Below, piece by piece: positions 36,449-46,922 of a stretch of DNA of 64,000 nucleotides. The first letter of the stretch is position 1, and each line of letters starts with the position of its first letter. A model generated the notes under the pieces. It saw only the letters and a list, made by a program, of their open reading frames with translations, was not told where the DNA came from and ran no database searches. The translations under genes and the position numbers were made by a program. The DNA comes from Stagnihabitans tardus (GTDB taxonomy: Bacteria > Pseudomonadota > Alphaproteobacteria > Rhodobacterales > Rhodobacteraceae), in assembly GCF_009925085.1 (NCBI RefSeq), contig NZ_JAABNR010000003.1, positions 124,001 to 188,000 of the forward strand, read 5' to 3'.

Positions 36449-37067
36449 GACGGAGGTTTTCAATCAAGAGGACTTTGGCTTGGGGGTCGGTCTGGCTCTG
36501 CTCAATCGTCAAGTCAAAGGTCCATACTGCCCGTGCCTTTTCGATTTCTTCGGTGGCCCGAATGCCCTTCGGAAGAACGGCCCGCCCGCCCGCAATGAGG
36601 TGGCGCGAGACCAAGGGAAGCAGATCCACCAAGGGCGCAAGAGCTCGCGCAGAGACACAATCGGCACTCATGGGTGTCAGGACCTCGGCGCGCTGGGTGT
36701 GAATCTCAACCGGGCACTGAAGTTCAATCGCCGCCTTCCGCAGGAAGGCCGCCTTGCGTTGATCGGACTCCACGAGGTGCAGGGTCCGGCCTGGGTCCCG
36801 CTCTTGTGCGATGATCGCAAGGATGATGCCGGGGAAGCCGCCACCACTGCCCAAGTCAACCCATTTCGAGCCCGGTCGCGCGAGACGATAGAGCTGGGCG
36901 CTGTCCAGAATGTGTCGGTTCCACATCTCCTGGACCGTTGCGGGGCTGACAAGATTGATGCGCTGGGTCCATTGACGCACCAGCGACTCAAAGATCTCAA
37001 GCCTCTCGATTGTTTCACGTGAAACGTTCAGCCATGCCGGATTGCGTTCAAGATTTCCCTCAACCAT
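36441..37067 (-). CDS. rsmG: 16S rRNA (guanine527-N7)-methyltransferase RsmG
   Basis: A 208-residue SAM-dependent methyltransferase (GidB). Family marks are [16 protein letters not shown], the [10 protein letters not shown] segment, the SAM-binding [17 protein letters not shown] and [15 protein letters not shown], and [14 protein letters not shown]. It overlaps mnmG upstream by 8 bp and parA downstream by 8 bp. A parS site falls within its codons for NVSRETIE near the N-terminus, so this stretch serves both coding and ParB binding. Confidence 0.97.
   Translation of the reverse strand: MVEGNLERNPAWLNVSRETIERLEIFESLVRQWTQRINLVSPATVQEMWNRHILDSAQLYRLARPGSKWVDLGSGGGFPGIILAIIAQERDPGRTLHLVESDQRKAAFLRKAAIELQCPVEIHTQRAEVLTPMSADCVSARALAPLVDLLPLVSRHLIAGGRAVLPKGIRATEEIEKARAVWTFDLTIEQSQTDPQAKVLLIENLRHV
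37011..37026. other. parS: parS site inside rsmG (15 of 16 consensus bases)
   Basis: TGTTTCACGTGAAACG differs from the perfect site only in the last base and keeps the full 14-bp core. It lies within the coding sequence of rsmG. Confidence 0.9.
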
Positions 37068-38925
37068 GAGCTGCTCTTGCCTTCTCCGCCTTGCGACAAT
37101 GTGCCAGGACGAGGATCAGGGCTGCCGGCGTCATGCCTTCGATACCCTCGGCGTCTCGAAGACTCGCCGGGCGCAGCCGATCCAGCTTTGTTGCGAGTTC
37201 AGTGGAGAGGCCTGGCAGGGCACGGTAGTCGATCTCCCCCGGGATCGGCGTATCGGCATGGCGGGTCAAGCCGGCGGCATCGTTCTCCTGGCGGTCCAGA
37301 TACTGCGCGTAGAGCGCATCGCACCAGACTTGGTCACGAATGGCCGGGTCCACACTTTCAGCCTGGGGCGCGAGGGCGTAGATTTTATCCCAAGTCACGT
37401 CGGGATAGGAAAGAACCTCCAGCAGGCTCCGCCTGGATCCATCCTTGCCCGCCGCAAGACCGGCGGCCCGCATCTCCGCCGGAAGGACCTTGATCTCCTC
37501 CAGGTTGAGCCGCAGAGCGTTGACGGCCGACATCTTCGCAGAAAAGGCTGCGCGCCTGCTCTCCTTTACGAGGCCCGCCGCAAATCCCTTCTCCGTCAGT
37601 CGCTGATCCGCATTATCCGCGCGCAGGTGAAGGCGAAACTCTGCCCGTGAGGTGAACATGCGGTAAGGCTCCGTGACCCCGCGCGCCCTGAGATCGTCGA
37701 GCATGACCCCGATGTAGCTGTCCCGACGGGTGAATCGCAGTCTCTCGCGGCCCAAAACCTGTGCGGCGGCCGATGAGCCAGCGACCAGCCCCTGCGCGGC
37801 GGCCTCCTCGTAACCGGTCGTTCCATTGATCTGGCCTGCAAAATAGAGACCGGGCACAGCCGTTTCCAGACCAGGGCTCAGAGCTTGCGGGTCGAAATAG
37901 TCGTATTCGATGGCATAGCCGGGCTGAATGATCCGAACAACTTCGAGACCGCGGATACTGCGGATATAGGCCTCCTGAACTTCAGCAGGGAGGGAGGACG
38001 AGATGCCATTTGGATAGACCGTATCATCGTCCAGCCCCTCAGGTTCCAGAAAAATCTGGTGCTCGCTCTTGTCGGCAAAACGCACCACCTTGTCTTCGAT
38101 CGACGGGCAGTAACGCGGCCCAACCCCTTCGATGTGACCCCCATACATCGCGGAAAGCGACAAATTGCGACGCACGATGTCATGCGTCCGCTCATTGGTA
38201 TGGGTGATCCCGCAGGAAATCTGGCGCACTTTTGGCGATCGATTGGCAAAGGACATCATCACCGGCGCATCATCACCGGGTTGCGCATCGAGAATCGACC
38301 AGTTGATCGTCCGACCGTCCAGACGAGCGGGCGTGCCCGTCTTCAGACGACCCCGCGCAAAGTCGTATGACCTCAGACGTTCGCCCAGACGGATGGAAGC
38401 AGTATCCCCCTCGCGGCCACCGGAACGACGAACATCACCGATGTGGATGACACCGTTCAGGAATGTGCCGGCCGTCAGGACAACGGCGCCGGCCGACAGG
38501 CGATCCCCGGAAGCAAGATCCACGCCACCGATGCGACCCGCCTCTTCGACCAGGTCGACAACTTCACCCTCTATGAGCTCCAGGCCCTGTTGTTGCTCCA
38601 ACAACCGCAGGATCGCTTCGCGGTACAGCTTCCGATCAGCCTGAACCCGCGGACCTTGGACGGCCGGCCCCTTCCGGCGGTTCAGCAAGCGGTACTGGAT
38701 CCCTGCCTCATCCGCAGCAAGACCCATGATCCCGTCCAGGGCATCGATTTCGCGCACAAGGTGCCCCTTGCCCAGGCCACCGATGGCAGGATTGCACGAC
38801 ATGACGCCGATACGATCCCGCCGCATCGACACCAGGGCCACCCGGGCCCCCATTCGTGCCGCAGCAGCAGCCGCTTCCGCGCCTGCATGCCCGCCACCAA
38901 CCACGATCACATCGAAATGTTTCAC
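37060..38925 (-). CDS. mnmG: tRNA uridine-34 carboxymethylaminomethyl modification enzyme MnmG
   Basis: A 621-residue FAD enzyme (GidA) that works with MnmE to modify wobble uridine in tRNAs. The FAD-binding loop is in [17 protein letters not shown] at the N-terminus. [71 protein letters not shown] and the C-terminal ALPGLST region are all family features. I prefer the GTG at 38925, 8 nt after GAGGAG, over GTG 38934. This start codon lies inside a perfect parS. It is 12 bp downstream of mnmE. Confidence 0.97.
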   Translation of the reverse strand: MKHFDVIVVGGGHAGAEAAAAAARMGARVALVSMRRDRIGVMSCNPAIGGLGKGHLVREIDALDGIMGLAADEAGIQYRLLNRRKGPAVQGPRVQADRKLYREAILRLLEQQQGLELIEGEVVDLVEEAGRIGGVDLASGDRLSAGAVVLTAGTFLNGVIHIGDVRRSGGREGDTASIRLGERLRSYDFARGRLKTGTPARLDGRTINWSILDAQPGDDAPVMMSFANRSPKVRQISCGITHTNERTHDIVRRNLSLSAMYGGHIEGVGPRYCPSIEDKVVRFADKSEHQIFLEPEGLDDDTVYPNGISSSLPAEVQEAYIRSIRGLEVVRIIQPGYAIEYDYFDPQALSPGLETAVPGLYFAGQINGTTGYEEAAAQGLVAGSSAAAQVLGRERLRFTRRDSYIGVMLDDLRARGVTEPYRMFTSRAEFRLHLRADNADQRLTEKGFAAGLVKESRRAAFSAKMSAVNALRLNLEEIKVLPAEMRAAGLAAGKDGSRRSLLEVLSYPDVTWDKIYALAPQAESVDPAIRDQVWCDALYAQYLDRQENDAAGLTRHADTPIPGEIDYRALPGLSTELATKLDRLRPASLRDAEGIEGMTPAALILVLAHCRKAEKARAAHG

Positions 38926-38933
38926 GTGAAACA
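38918..38933. other. parS: parS site over the mnmG start codon, perfect 16-bp consensus
   Basis: TGTTTCACGTGAAACA on either strand. It covers the mnmG start GTG, and its surroundings (GAGGAG immediately 5' on the coding strand) repeat the layout seen at the RidA-like gene. Confidence 0.95.
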
Positions 38934-38937
38934 CTCC

Positions 38938-40200
38938 TCACTTGCCAATACAAAAGCTGGAGAAGATCTCGTCCAGCAGGTTTTCTACATCCACGCGGCC
39001 CACCAGGACATCCAGCGCTCTTCCGGCTTGCCGCAGATCCTCGGCGATCAGTTCAGCCCCCGCCACCCTTACCCGATTCTCGGCGATTTCCAAAGCCCCC
39101 AACGCCGCTTCCATCGCATGACGGTGCCGCGCCCGCGTCATGACTCCCGCAGCCGCAACGCGTTCCTCAAGTGCGGCCCTGATCTGGCCAATCAGGTCAT
39201 CTACCCCCTGCCCTGTCAGGCCCGAGATACCTTCGCCCCGCAAATCCCCCTTGCCCAGGACAACGATATCTCCCGCCCGAGGCGCCATCATCAGGGCCTC
39301 CCCCGGCTCCGCCAGCAGGAACACGCGCAAATCGGCCCGATCCGCCCGCTCCAGGGCTCGAGCCACCCCAATCGCCTCGACCCTGTCCATGGTCTCCCGC
39401 AGCCCCGCCGTATCCAGAAGCGTCACGGCCAGACCGCCCAGGTCCATCCGCACCTCAATCACATCCCGCGTCGTCCCGGCAACGTCCGAGGTGATCGCCG
39501 CCTCCCGCCCCGCCAAGGCGTTCAGCAGCGTCGACTTCCCCGCATTCGGAGCACCGAGTATCGCCACCTCAAACCCATCCCGGACGCGCTCCGCCACGAC
39601 AGAGCCAGCAATCTCCGCACTCAGCTCTTCACGCAACGACTCAATCAATTCAAGCACTTCCGGCGTCACATCCACCGGCACATCTTCATCGGCAAAGTCT
39701 ATGGTCGCCTCGATCAGCGCCGCCGCCCGGATCAGCTTTGCCCGCCAGCCTTCGGCACGCATCCCGATCGCCCCCGAAAACACCCGCAACGCCTGCCGCC
39801 GCTGAGCCTCCGTCTCCGCCTCGACCAGGTCGGCCAGCCCCTCGACCTGCGCCAAGTCCAGCCGCCCATTTTCCAGCGCCCGCCGGGTGAATTCGCCCGC
39901 CTCGGCCGGCCGCAGCCCCAACTCCAGCAACGCCCCGGACACCGCCCGGATCACCGCCACGGAGCCGTGGACCTGCAGTTCCACGACCTCTTCCCCGGTA
40001 AAACTCGCCCCTTCCGAAAACCGCAGCACCAGCGCCTCGTCGAGGACCTCTCCCCAGACCAGCCGCCGCAGACCACGCAGCATGGGCACATCGCACAGCT
40101 GCCCAACGGCCGCCACGGCCATCGGCCCCGAGACACGAAACACCGCCACACCCGCTTTGCCCCGCGCCGAGGCCAGGGCAAAGATCGTGTCGCCCATCAT
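38938..40200 (-). CDS. mnmE: tRNA modification GTPase MnmE
   Basis: A 420-residue GTPase (TrmE) and partner of MnmG. The N-terminal tetrahydrofolate-binding domain begins [25 protein letters not shown]. An embedded G domain has [14 protein letters not shown] near residue 215, TTRDVIE and DTAGLRET, and the protein ends FCIGK, whose cysteine is the conserved C-terminal residue. The start is ATGATG; the second ATG (40197) has the better spacing from GAGGG. It is 4 bp downstream of rho. Confidence 0.97.
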   Translation of the reverse strand: MMGDTIFALASARGKAGVAVFRVSGPMAVAAVGQLCDVPMLRGLRRLVWGEVLDEALVLRFSEGASFTGEEVVELQVHGSVAVIRAVSGALLELGLRPAEAGEFTRRALENGRLDLAQVEGLADLVEAETEAQRRQALRVFSGAIGMRAEGWRAKLIRAAALIEATIDFADEDVPVDVTPEVLELIESLREELSAEIAGSVVAERVRDGFEVAILGAPNAGKSTLLNALAGREAAITSDVAGTTRDVIEVRMDLGGLAVTLLDTAGLRETMDRVEAIGVARALERADRADLRVFLLAEPGEALMMAPRAGDIVVLGKGDLRGEGISGLTGQGVDDLIGQIRAALEERVAAAGVMTRARHRHAMEAALGALEIAENRVRVAGAELIAEDLRQAGRALDVLVGRVDVENLLDEIFSSFCIGK

Positions 40201-40204
40201 GCCC

Positions 40205-41476
<1,272 letters not shown>

Positions 41477-41567
41477 GCACAAAACCCCAAAGGCCGGGAG
41501 CCCCCAGCCTGTCGCGTGTCAGATATGGAAAAGCGGGATGGCCGGACGGCCGCGCTGAGGCTCATTT

Positions 41568-41614
41568 AAGCGCAGCCCGCCCCAAAGTCAACGATTCCGG
41601 GGGTGGCTGCGCTT
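41568..41614. terminator. Inverted repeat between hemJ and rho
   Basis: Perfect 10-bp arms AAGCGCAGCC (41568-41577) and GGCTGCGCTT (41605-41614), extended inward by CCCC/GGGG pairing. It follows the hemJ stop on the minus strand, with no clear T tract. It may terminate hemJ transcripts or belong to the rho leader. Confidence 0.45.
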
Positions 41615-41629
41615 CAGCGCACCTCTCCC

Positions 41630-42091
41630 TCAGAACTTCACGATCACCGAGGCCACGATGACCAGCATCAACAAGGTCGGCACCTCGTTCATGATCCGGT
41701 ACTGCCGCCCCGTCAAAAGGTTGCGCCCATTGGCAAAGTCCTTGCGCCGCGCGCCCATCCATTCATGGAAGCCCGTCATGGCCAGAACCGAGAAGGCCTT
41801 GGCCCAGGGCCAGGCCATCGACCAATCTACAATCCCCGGTGTGAAGACCAGGCAAAGCCCGAAAACCCAGGTCGCGATCATCGCAGGCTGCATGATGGCC
41901 CGAAAGAGCCGCCGCTCCATGGTCTGGAACATGTCGTCCGTCTCTGTCCCCGCCTTCACCTGCTCGACGTGATAGACGAAAAGCCGAGGCAGGTAGAACA
42001 GCCCCGCCATCCAGGCGATGACGCTGACCACATGGAGGGTCTTGATCCAGAAGTACCAGTCGCCCAGGACATCGCTCATGGCTTCGAACAT
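41630..42091 (-). CDS. hemJ: Protoporphyrinogen oxidase HemJ (membrane protein, CopD-like family)
   Basis: A 153-residue protein with four hydrophobic segments, beginning with YFWIKTLHVVSVIAWMAGLFYLPRLFVYH. The histidine in KTLHV and the arginine in LPRLFVYH are the conserved residues of HemJ (UPF0093), the oxidase for the penultimate heme step in bacteria lacking HemG or HemY. GAAGGA lies 7 nt before ATG 42091, supporting that start. Transcribed away from the predicted replication origin, in the same direction as rho. Confidence 0.9.
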   Translation of the reverse strand: MFEAMSDVLGDWYFWIKTLHVVSVIAWMAGLFYLPRLFVYHVEQVKAGTETDDMFQTMERRLFRAIMQPAMIATWVFGLCLVFTPGIVDWSMAWPWAKAFSVLAMTGFHEWMGARRKDFANGRNLLTGRQYRIMNEVPTLLMLVIVASVIVKF

Positions 42092-42186
42092 CGATCCATC
42101 CTTCTCTTTATAAAGAAGATAGAGAAAGGATGATGATAGTAATAGCCCCTGTGGGTAACGGGATTGCCCAAATCACCCACGTTCTT

Positions 42187-42210
42187 TTCCACAGGAAGAA
42201 CCCTGTGGAA
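42187..42210. promoter_or_regulatory. Inverted pair of DnaA-box-like sequences
   Basis: TTCCACAGG (42187-42195) and its exact reverse complement CCTGTGGAA (42202-42210) are separated by 6 bp. Each carries the CCACA core of a DnaA box. Confidence 0.55.
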
Positions 42211-42249
42211 GACTCAGCGCCATCTGCTCCAATCTTCCCTGTCAATTCC

Positions 42250-42265
42250 TTAAGATTCCCTTAAC
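42250..42265 (+). promoter_or_regulatory. CtrA binding box in the oriC candidate
   Basis: TTAAGATTCCCTTAAC is an exact match to the CtrA consensus TTAA-N7-TTAAC. In Caulobacter, CtrA binds the origin and represses initiation. Confidence 0.65.
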
Positions 42266-42481
42266 GTCCAGCGCGTTGAGGGCCCGACTTCTCCCCGGAC
42301 TCTTCTCCCCAAATTCCCGTCGCCTCGGCCATCCCCAGCCCGGGCCGAAACTCCTGCACATGGGGAAAGTGCCTTTTCGTTCACGGCCCCGCTTGCCTCG
42401 GTTTTCGCGGTTGGCTGCTATCCCCCCTTTCCTTGGCCGGAACAAAGCGGCATTTTGCAAGGACTTACCCACAGGTGCCCC

Positions 42482-43072
42482 ATGCTGCTGCTAGCCTCGC
42501 AAAGTGAAATCCGCCTGACGCTTCTGCGCAATGCAGGCCTCGCTGTCGAAGCCCATCCGGCCCGCATCGACGAGGAAGCCCTGCGCGAAAGCCTTCAGGC
42601 CGAGGGCGCCACGCCCCGCGACGTGGCCGATGCGCTGGCCGAGGCCAAGGCCTTGAAACTGGCGACAAAACACCCCGGCAGCCTTGTCCTCGGCTGCGAC
42701 CAGGTCCTGGCGCTTGGGCCCAGGATCTTCGCCAAGCCCGGCAGTCCGCAGGAAGCCCGCGTTCAACTGGATGAACTCAGCGGCAAGACCCACCAGCTCC
42801 TCTCCGCGCTTGTGCTGTATCACGATATGAAGCCGATCTGGCGGCATGTCGGCGTCGCGCGCCTGACCATGGTCACGCCAACCCCGGACTGGCTGGAGGG
42901 CTATGTCGCCCGCAACTGGCCCGCGATTTCGCATTCCGTCGGGGCTTATCAACTGGAATCCGAGGGCGTGCGGCTTTTCAGCCAGATCGAAGGCGACTAC
43001 TTTACCATCCTGGGCCTGCCGCTTCTGCCCCTGTTGAACTACCTGTCCCTGCGAGGTTTCATCCCATCGTGA
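42482..43072 (+). CDS. maf: Maf/YceF-type nucleoside triphosphate pyrophosphatase
   Basis: A 196-residue house-cleaning NTP pyrophosphatase. The start [19 protein letters not shown], the [10 protein letters not shown] segment, [11 protein letters not shown] with the catalytic aspartate, and [37 protein letters not shown] match the family. ATG 42482 has AGGTG upstream, and a DnaA-box-like sequence ends 9 bp before it. First gene rightward from the oriC candidate and overlaps aroE by 4 bp (GTGA). Confidence 0.94.
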   Translation: MLLLASQSEIRLTLLRNAGLAVEAHPARIDEEALRESLQAEGATPRDVADALAEAKALKLATKHPGSLVLGCDQVLALGPRIFAKPGSPQEARVQLDELSGKTHQLLSALVLYHDMKPIWRHVGVARLTMVTPTPDWLEGYVARNWPAISHSVGAYQLESEGVRLFSQIEGDYFTILGLPLLPLLNYLSLRGFIPS

Positions 43073-43905
43073 CCGAGTTGCCCCGAATTCCACTGGCTGG
43101 CGTCATCGGCCATCCCATCGCGCACAGCCGCTCTCCGGCGCTGCATGGTCATTGGCTGCGACGTTATGGGATCAAGGGGCATTACATTCCCATGGACATC
43201 GCCCCCCAGGACCTGGCCGAGGCGCTGAAGATGCTGCCGCGCCTGGGCTTCGTCGGGATCAACGTGACGATCCCGCACAAGGAGAAAGTCCTGGCGCTGG
43301 CCGATGTGGTCACCGATCGCGCGGCCCTGATCGGTGCGGCCAATACCTTGATTTTCCGCAAGGATGGCAAGGTCCATGCCGATAACACCGATGGCGCGGG
43401 CTTCATGGCCAACCTGCGCCAATATGCGCCGCATTGGGCCCCCAATGCCCCGGTGGCGCTCTTTGGTGCCGGTGGTGCGGCCCGGGCCGTGATCGCCGCG
43501 CTGATCGAGGTGGGCGTCCCGGAAATCCGCATCGCCAACCGCACCCGGCTGCGGGCCGAGCAACTGCGCTCCGACTTCGGTGCCAAGCTGGTGGTGCATG
43601 ATTGGGTCCATGCCGGTGAGATGCTGCGGGGCGCGGGCCTGGTCATCAACTCGACGTCGCTGGGCATGACCGGCAAGCCCGACCTGCGCCTGCCGCTTGA
43701 GGAGCTGGAGCGGGGGGCGGTGGCCACAGATCTCGTCTATACGCCGCTGATGACGCAATTCCTGATCGAGGCGCAAGAGCGCGGCGCCCATGTCGTCGAT
43801 GGGCTGGGGATGCTGCTGCACCAGGCCGCTCCGGGCTTCGAGCGCTGGTTCGGCAAGCGCCCCGAGGTCGATGAGGCGCTGCGTGACGCGGTTCTGAAAG
43901 CATGA
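43069..43905 (+). CDS. aroE: Shikimate dehydrogenase
   Basis: A 278-residue NADP-dependent enzyme reducing 3-dehydroshikimate to shikimate in aromatic amino-acid synthesis. [20 protein letters not shown] is the shikimate-binding N-terminus, [13 protein letters not shown] holds the catalytic lysine, [11 protein letters not shown] follows, and [15 protein letters not shown] is the dinucleotide-binding loop. It starts with GTG overlapping the maf stop and overlaps coaE as ATGA. Confidence 0.97.
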   Translation: MTELPRIPLAGVIGHPIAHSRSPALHGHWLRRYGIKGHYIPMDIAPQDLAEALKMLPRLGFVGINVTIPHKEKVLALADVVTDRAALIGAANTLIFRKDGKVHADNTDGAGFMANLRQYAPHWAPNAPVALFGAGGAARAVIAALIEVGVPEIRIANRTRLRAEQLRSDFGAKLVVHDWVHAGEMLRGAGLVINSTSLGMTGKPDLRLPLEELERGAVATDLVYTPLMTQFLIEAQERGAHVVDGLGMLLHQAAPGFERWFGKRPEVDEALRDAVLKA

Positions 43906-44486
43906 CCTTCCGGCTGGGTCTGACGGGCTCCATCGGTATGGGCAAATCCACCACGGCGGGCTTCTTCGCCGATTCCGGAATCCTGGTCTGGGATGCCGAT
44001 GCCGCCGTGCATCGCCTCTACGCCCCCGGAGGCGCCGCCGTTGCCCCCCTGCGTGCGCTTTTTCCCCAGGTTGCACCGGATGGCATCGACCGCGCCGCCT
44101 TGCGCGCGCTGATCGCCCAAGACCCTGCCGCCCTGGCGCAGATCGAGGCCCTGGTCCATCCCCTGGTCTCGCAGGATCGTGCGGCTTTCCTTGCTGAAAC
44201 CGTCACTGATATAGCGGTTTTCGATATTCCGCTCCTCTTCGAGAAGGGCACCCAGGCCGAGATGGATGCCACCCTTCTCGTCACCGCACCCGCCGACCTG
44301 CAACGCCACAGGGTCCTCGCGCGCGGCACGATGACGGAAGAGCAGTTCGACCTGATCCGTGCCCGCCAGATGCCGGACGCCGAAAAGCGCGCCCTCGCCA
44401 CCCATATCGTCGAAACGCTCGACCTGGCCTCGACCCGCGCCTATGTTCAGGCCCTGATCGCCCATATCCGAGGCCGCCATGCGTGA
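43902..44486 (+). CDS. coaE: Dephospho-CoA kinase
   Basis: A 194-residue P-loop kinase for the last step of coenzyme A synthesis. Walker A is GSIGMGKST at residues 9-17, followed by [18 protein letters not shown] (acceptor binding), [13 protein letters not shown] and [24 protein letters not shown]. It overlaps aroE by 4 bp and dnaQ by 8 bp within the maf-aroE-coaE-dnaQ run. Confidence 0.97.
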   Translation: MTFRLGLTGSIGMGKSTTAGFFADSGILVWDADAAVHRLYAPGGAAVAPLRALFPQVAPDGIDRAALRALIAQDPAALAQIEALVHPLVSQDRAAFLAETVTDIAVFDIPLLFEKGTQAEMDATLLVTAPADLQRHRVLARGTMTEEQFDLIRARQMPDAEKRALATHIVETLDLASTRAYVQALIAHIRGRHA

Positions 44487-45168
44487 AATCGTTCTCGACA
44501 CCGAAACCACCGGCTTCGAACCCTCGGAAGGTCATCGCATCGTCGAAATCGGCGCGGTCGAGCTTTTGAACCACATGCCCACGGGCCGGACCTATCACCA
44601 ATATATCAACCCCGAACGTGCCATGCCGAAAGAGGCCTTCGAGGTCCATGGTCTGGGCGACGACTTCCTGCGCGACAAGCCGGTCTTTCGCAGCGTGGCC
44701 CGCGATTTCCTGGCCTTCATCGGCGATGCGCAACTGATCATCCACAACGCCAGCTTCGACATGAAGTTCCTGAACGCCGAACTTCAGGCGGTTGGCCTGC
44801 CGCTTTTGCCGATGACCCAGGCCACCGACACCGTGGCCATGGCGCGCAAGAAGTTCCCGGGCTCTCCGGCCTCCTTGGACGCGCTCTGCCGCCGCTTCGG
44901 CGTCGACAACTCGGGCCGCGAAAAGCACGGCGCGCTGTTGGACAGCGAGCTTCTGGCCGAAGTCTACCTGGAGCTGATCGGTGGCCGTCAACCGGACTTT
45001 GCCCTGGCTGCCACGACCACCCAGACCGGGCCGCGCACCACGCAAAGCACCCGGGCCGCGCCGCGACCGACCCCCCTGCCCTCGCGCCTGACCGACGCGG
45101 AGCTGGAGGCTCACAAGGCCTTTACCGCCAAGCTGGGCGAGGCCTCGATCTGGGCGAAACGGCAATGA
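44479..45168 (+). CDS. dnaQ: DNA polymerase III epsilon subunit (proofreading exonuclease)
   Basis: A 229-residue 3'-5' exonuclease of the DEDDh type. The ExoI motif VLDTETTG has D7 and E9, ExoII is [13 protein letters not shown], and ExoIII is [17 protein letters not shown] Thr/Pro/Arg-rich linker near residue 180 leads to a short C-terminal segment expected to contact the alpha subunit. Last gene of the rightward run; it is followed by a parS palindrome and convergent secB. Confidence 0.96.
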   Translation: MREIVLDTETTGFEPSEGHRIVEIGAVELLNHMPTGRTYHQYINPERAMPKEAFEVHGLGDDFLRDKPVFRSVARDFLAFIGDAQLIIHNASFDMKFLNAELQAVGLPLLPMTQATDTVAMARKKFPGSPASLDALCRRFGVDNSGREKHGALLDSELLAEVYLELIGGRQPDFALAATTTQTGPRTTQSTRAAPRPTPLPSRLTDAELEAHKAFTAKLGEASIWAKRQ

Positions 45169-45172
45169 AAAG

Positions 45173-45198
45173 CCCCGCGTTTCACGTGAAACGCGGGG
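45173..45198. other. parS: parS core inside a perfect 26-bp palindrome between dnaQ and secB
   Basis: CGTTTCACGTGAAACG at 45178-45193 keeps the 14-bp parS core. The flanks extend the symmetry with CCCCG on the left and CGGGG on the right. It lies 4 bp past the dnaQ stop and 10 bp before the secB stop, so it may also act as a bidirectional terminator stem. Confidence 0.85.
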
Positions 45199-45208
45199 AT
45201 GGAAGCGC

Positions 45209-45691
45209 TTAGTTGGCCACGGCCTGGGCAGCAGCCTGACGACGGGCGATCTCTTGGCGATACAAGGCCAGGAAATCCACGTTGTCGATGTTCAGGGGCG
45301 GGAAGCCGCCGTCATGCGTCACATCCGAGATGATCCGGCGGATATAGGGGAACATCAGGCGCGGGCATTCGATCAAGAGGAAGGGGTGCAGCTGCTCTTG
45401 CGGCACGCCCTCGATCAGGAAGATGCCGCCGTAATCCAGCTCGCACAGGAACAGCGTGTCGCCGTTGACCTTGTTCACCGAGGTGACCTTGAACTTGGCG
45501 TTCACCTCGAAGGTATTGGGCTGGCTGCGGGCCTTGGCGTCGAGGTTGACGCCCACCTGCACCTCGGGCTGCATCTCGGTGCCGGTCAGCCCCTTCAGCG
45601 CCACGTTATTCTCAAAGGACAGGTCGCGGATGAACTGCGCCAGAACCTGCATTTTCACTTGCGGCTGAGCCGCACCATTTTCCTCGGCCAT
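45209..45691 (-). CDS. secB: Protein-export chaperone SecB
   Basis: A 160-residue tetrameric chaperone that keeps preproteins unfolded for SecA. QVLAQFIRDLSFENN, EVNAKFKVTSVN, YGGIFLIEGVPQEQLHPFLLIECPRLMFPYIRRIISDVT and GGFPPLNIDNVDFLALY are the family motifs. ATG 45691 is preceded by GGAGGG; an upstream in-frame start at 45703 lacks that spacing. Convergent with dnaQ across a parS palindrome. Confidence 0.97.
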   Translation of the reverse strand: MAEENGAAQPQVKMQVLAQFIRDLSFENNVALKGLTGTEMQPEVQVGVNLDAKARSQPNTFEVNAKFKVTSVNKVNGDTLFLCELDYGGIFLIEGVPQEQLHPFLLIECPRLMFPYIRRIISDVTHDGGFPPLNIDNVDFLALYRQEIARRQAAAQAVAN

Positions 45692-45729
45692 ATGACCCTC
45701 CAAAATCCTGCAACAGGTCTAGCAGGGCA

Positions 45730-46170
45730 TCACGGCTTGGTCCATCCCGAAGGCTTCTCAAGCCGTGAGGCTTCGATCTCGATGGCCTCGCCGTCGATGA
45801 TGTCGTCCTGCGCCGCCTGGAAACCCGAGGTGCGGAGCGGAAAACGCTGCCTGATCCGGGCGATGATCACTTCGCGGATCGCGGGGATCAGCAGGCAAAG
45901 GCCAATGAGGTCGGTCAGGAAGCCCGGCAGGATCAGAAGCACCCCGGCCAACCCGCGCAGGATGCTGTGCGCGAGCGGCCCCGCGACATCCTCGACCCTG
46001 ATCACCTTGGACCGGCCGGCGGGCATCGCCCCCCGGATCATCAGGACGCCCAGCACGCCCGAGCCCAGGACCACGCCCCAGGTCGCCCAAACCCCGATGG
46101 CCCCGCCGATCACGACGAAAAGCCCGATTTCCACCAGAGACCAGGCCAGAAGCCCCAAGATCACGCGCAT
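45730..46170 (-). CDS. fxsA: FxsA family membrane protein
   Basis: A 146-residue protein with hydrophobic segments LLAWSLVEIGLFVVIGGAIGVWATWGVVLGSGVLG and GLAGVLLILPGFLTDLIGLCLLIPAIRE, the latter with the PGFLTD motif of FxsA. Escherichia coli FxsA interacts with the phage exclusion protein PifA; the normal role is unknown. I take ATG 46170 (MRVILGLL); ATG 46179 is a close alternative. It precedes secB on the same strand and is divergent from the Tim44-domain gene, as in Caulobacter. Confidence 0.88.
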   Translation of the reverse strand: MRVILGLLAWSLVEIGLFVVIGGAIGVWATWGVVLGSGVLGVLMIRGAMPAGRSKVIRVEDVAGPLAHSILRGLAGVLLILPGFLTDLIGLCLLIPAIREVIIARIRQRFPLRTSGFQAAQDDIIDGEAIEIEASRLEKPSGWTKP

Positions 46171-46273
46171 TTTTCCCATCCCGCAAAAAGCTGTGGCGCC
46201 AAAGGTGGACTTGGGGCCCACCAGTCCTTACATATGCATCTCAATCGGCCTTCGCCATAGGTATGGGTTCCAC

Positions 46274-46918
46274 ATGACGACCGTCTCGATCCAGCTTCTC
46301 GTCCTCGCGGGCATCGCTGTCTTCCTGATCATCAAGTTGCGCTCGGTGCTGGGCACCCGCGACGGCTTTGAACCCACGGCCACCACGCCGGTCGCGCGGT
46401 CCATGGCCGAGACCGTGGTTGACGGCAGCCTGGACGAGGATATCTCGGACCACGCCCCCGACGGGGCCAGCCGCTCCGCCCTGGCCGCGATGAAGGGCGT
46501 CGAGCCCTCGTTCAACGTGACCGAGTTCCTGAAGGGCGCGCGCGGCGCCTATGAGATGATCCTCATGGCCTATGACAAGGCCGAGATCGACCGCATCCGC
46601 CCCTTCATCGGCCCCGAGGTCGAGGCGGGCTTCGACGCCTCCGTCGCCGACCGCATGGCGCGCGGGCTGACCGTGACCTCCTCCTTCATGGGCATCCGCG
46701 AGCTGGCGATGACCGAGGCCACCTTCGACCGCGCCAGCAAGCGCGCCGAAATCTCGATCCGCTTCACCGGAGAGGTGATCCGCGCGGTGAAGGATGCCGA
46801 GGGCAAGGTGATCGAGGGCAATGCCACGGCGATCCAGCGCCAGCGCGAGGTTTGGGCCTTTGCGCGGACCATGGGGGCGGGCGATCCGAACTGGCAACTC
46901 GTCGCCATCAGCGACTGA
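46274..46918 (+). CDS. Tim44/TimA-type membrane-anchored protein
   Basis: A 214-residue protein with one N-terminal transmembrane helix (MTTVSIQLLVLAGIAVFLIIKL) and a Tim44-like C-terminal domain (FLKGARGAYEMILMAYDKAEIDRIRPFI, VTSSFMGIRELAMTEATF, REVWAFARTM, NWQLVAISD). Mitochondrial Tim44 recruits Hsp70 to the import channel; the bacterial proteins are membrane-anchored and their role is less clear. It is 4 bp upstream of mltA, the same order as beside secB in Caulobacter. Confidence 0.9.
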   Translation: MTTVSIQLLVLAGIAVFLIIKLRSVLGTRDGFEPTATTPVARSMAETVVDGSLDEDISDHAPDGASRSALAAMKGVEPSFNVTEFLKGARGAYEMILMAYDKAEIDRIRPFIGPEVEAGFDASVADRMARGLTVTSSFMGIRELAMTEATFDRASKRAEISIRFTGEVIRAVKDAEGKVIEGNATAIQRQREVWAFARTMGAGDPNWQLVAISD

Positions 46919-46922
46919 GGCC

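Larger units (their letters stand above)
42092..42481. other. oriC: Candidate chromosomal replication origin (oriC)
   Basis: A 390-bp gene-free interval between divergent hemJ and maf. It begins with an AT-rich stretch (about 42105-42145). It contains DnaA-box-like 9-mers: TGTGGGTAA (42150-42158), TTTTCCACA (42185-42193), TGTGGAAGA (42204-42212) and TTACCCACA (42465-42473); the middle two form a perfect inverted repeat TTCCACAGG/CCTGTGGAA. A CtrA box (42250-42265), GANTC sites at 42211 and 42298, and three TCCCCA-type weak boxes (42306, 42332, 42361 reverse) are also present. Neighbouring genes match the origin region of Caulobacter and Rickettsia, and transcription points outward on both sides. 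No functional data are available here. Confidence 0.7.

Noticed and set aside
42242-42494. Small frames on both strands within the hemJ-maf gap
   Set aside because: They show no recognisable protein features and overlap the origin-like motifs; no good ribosome-binding site goes with them.
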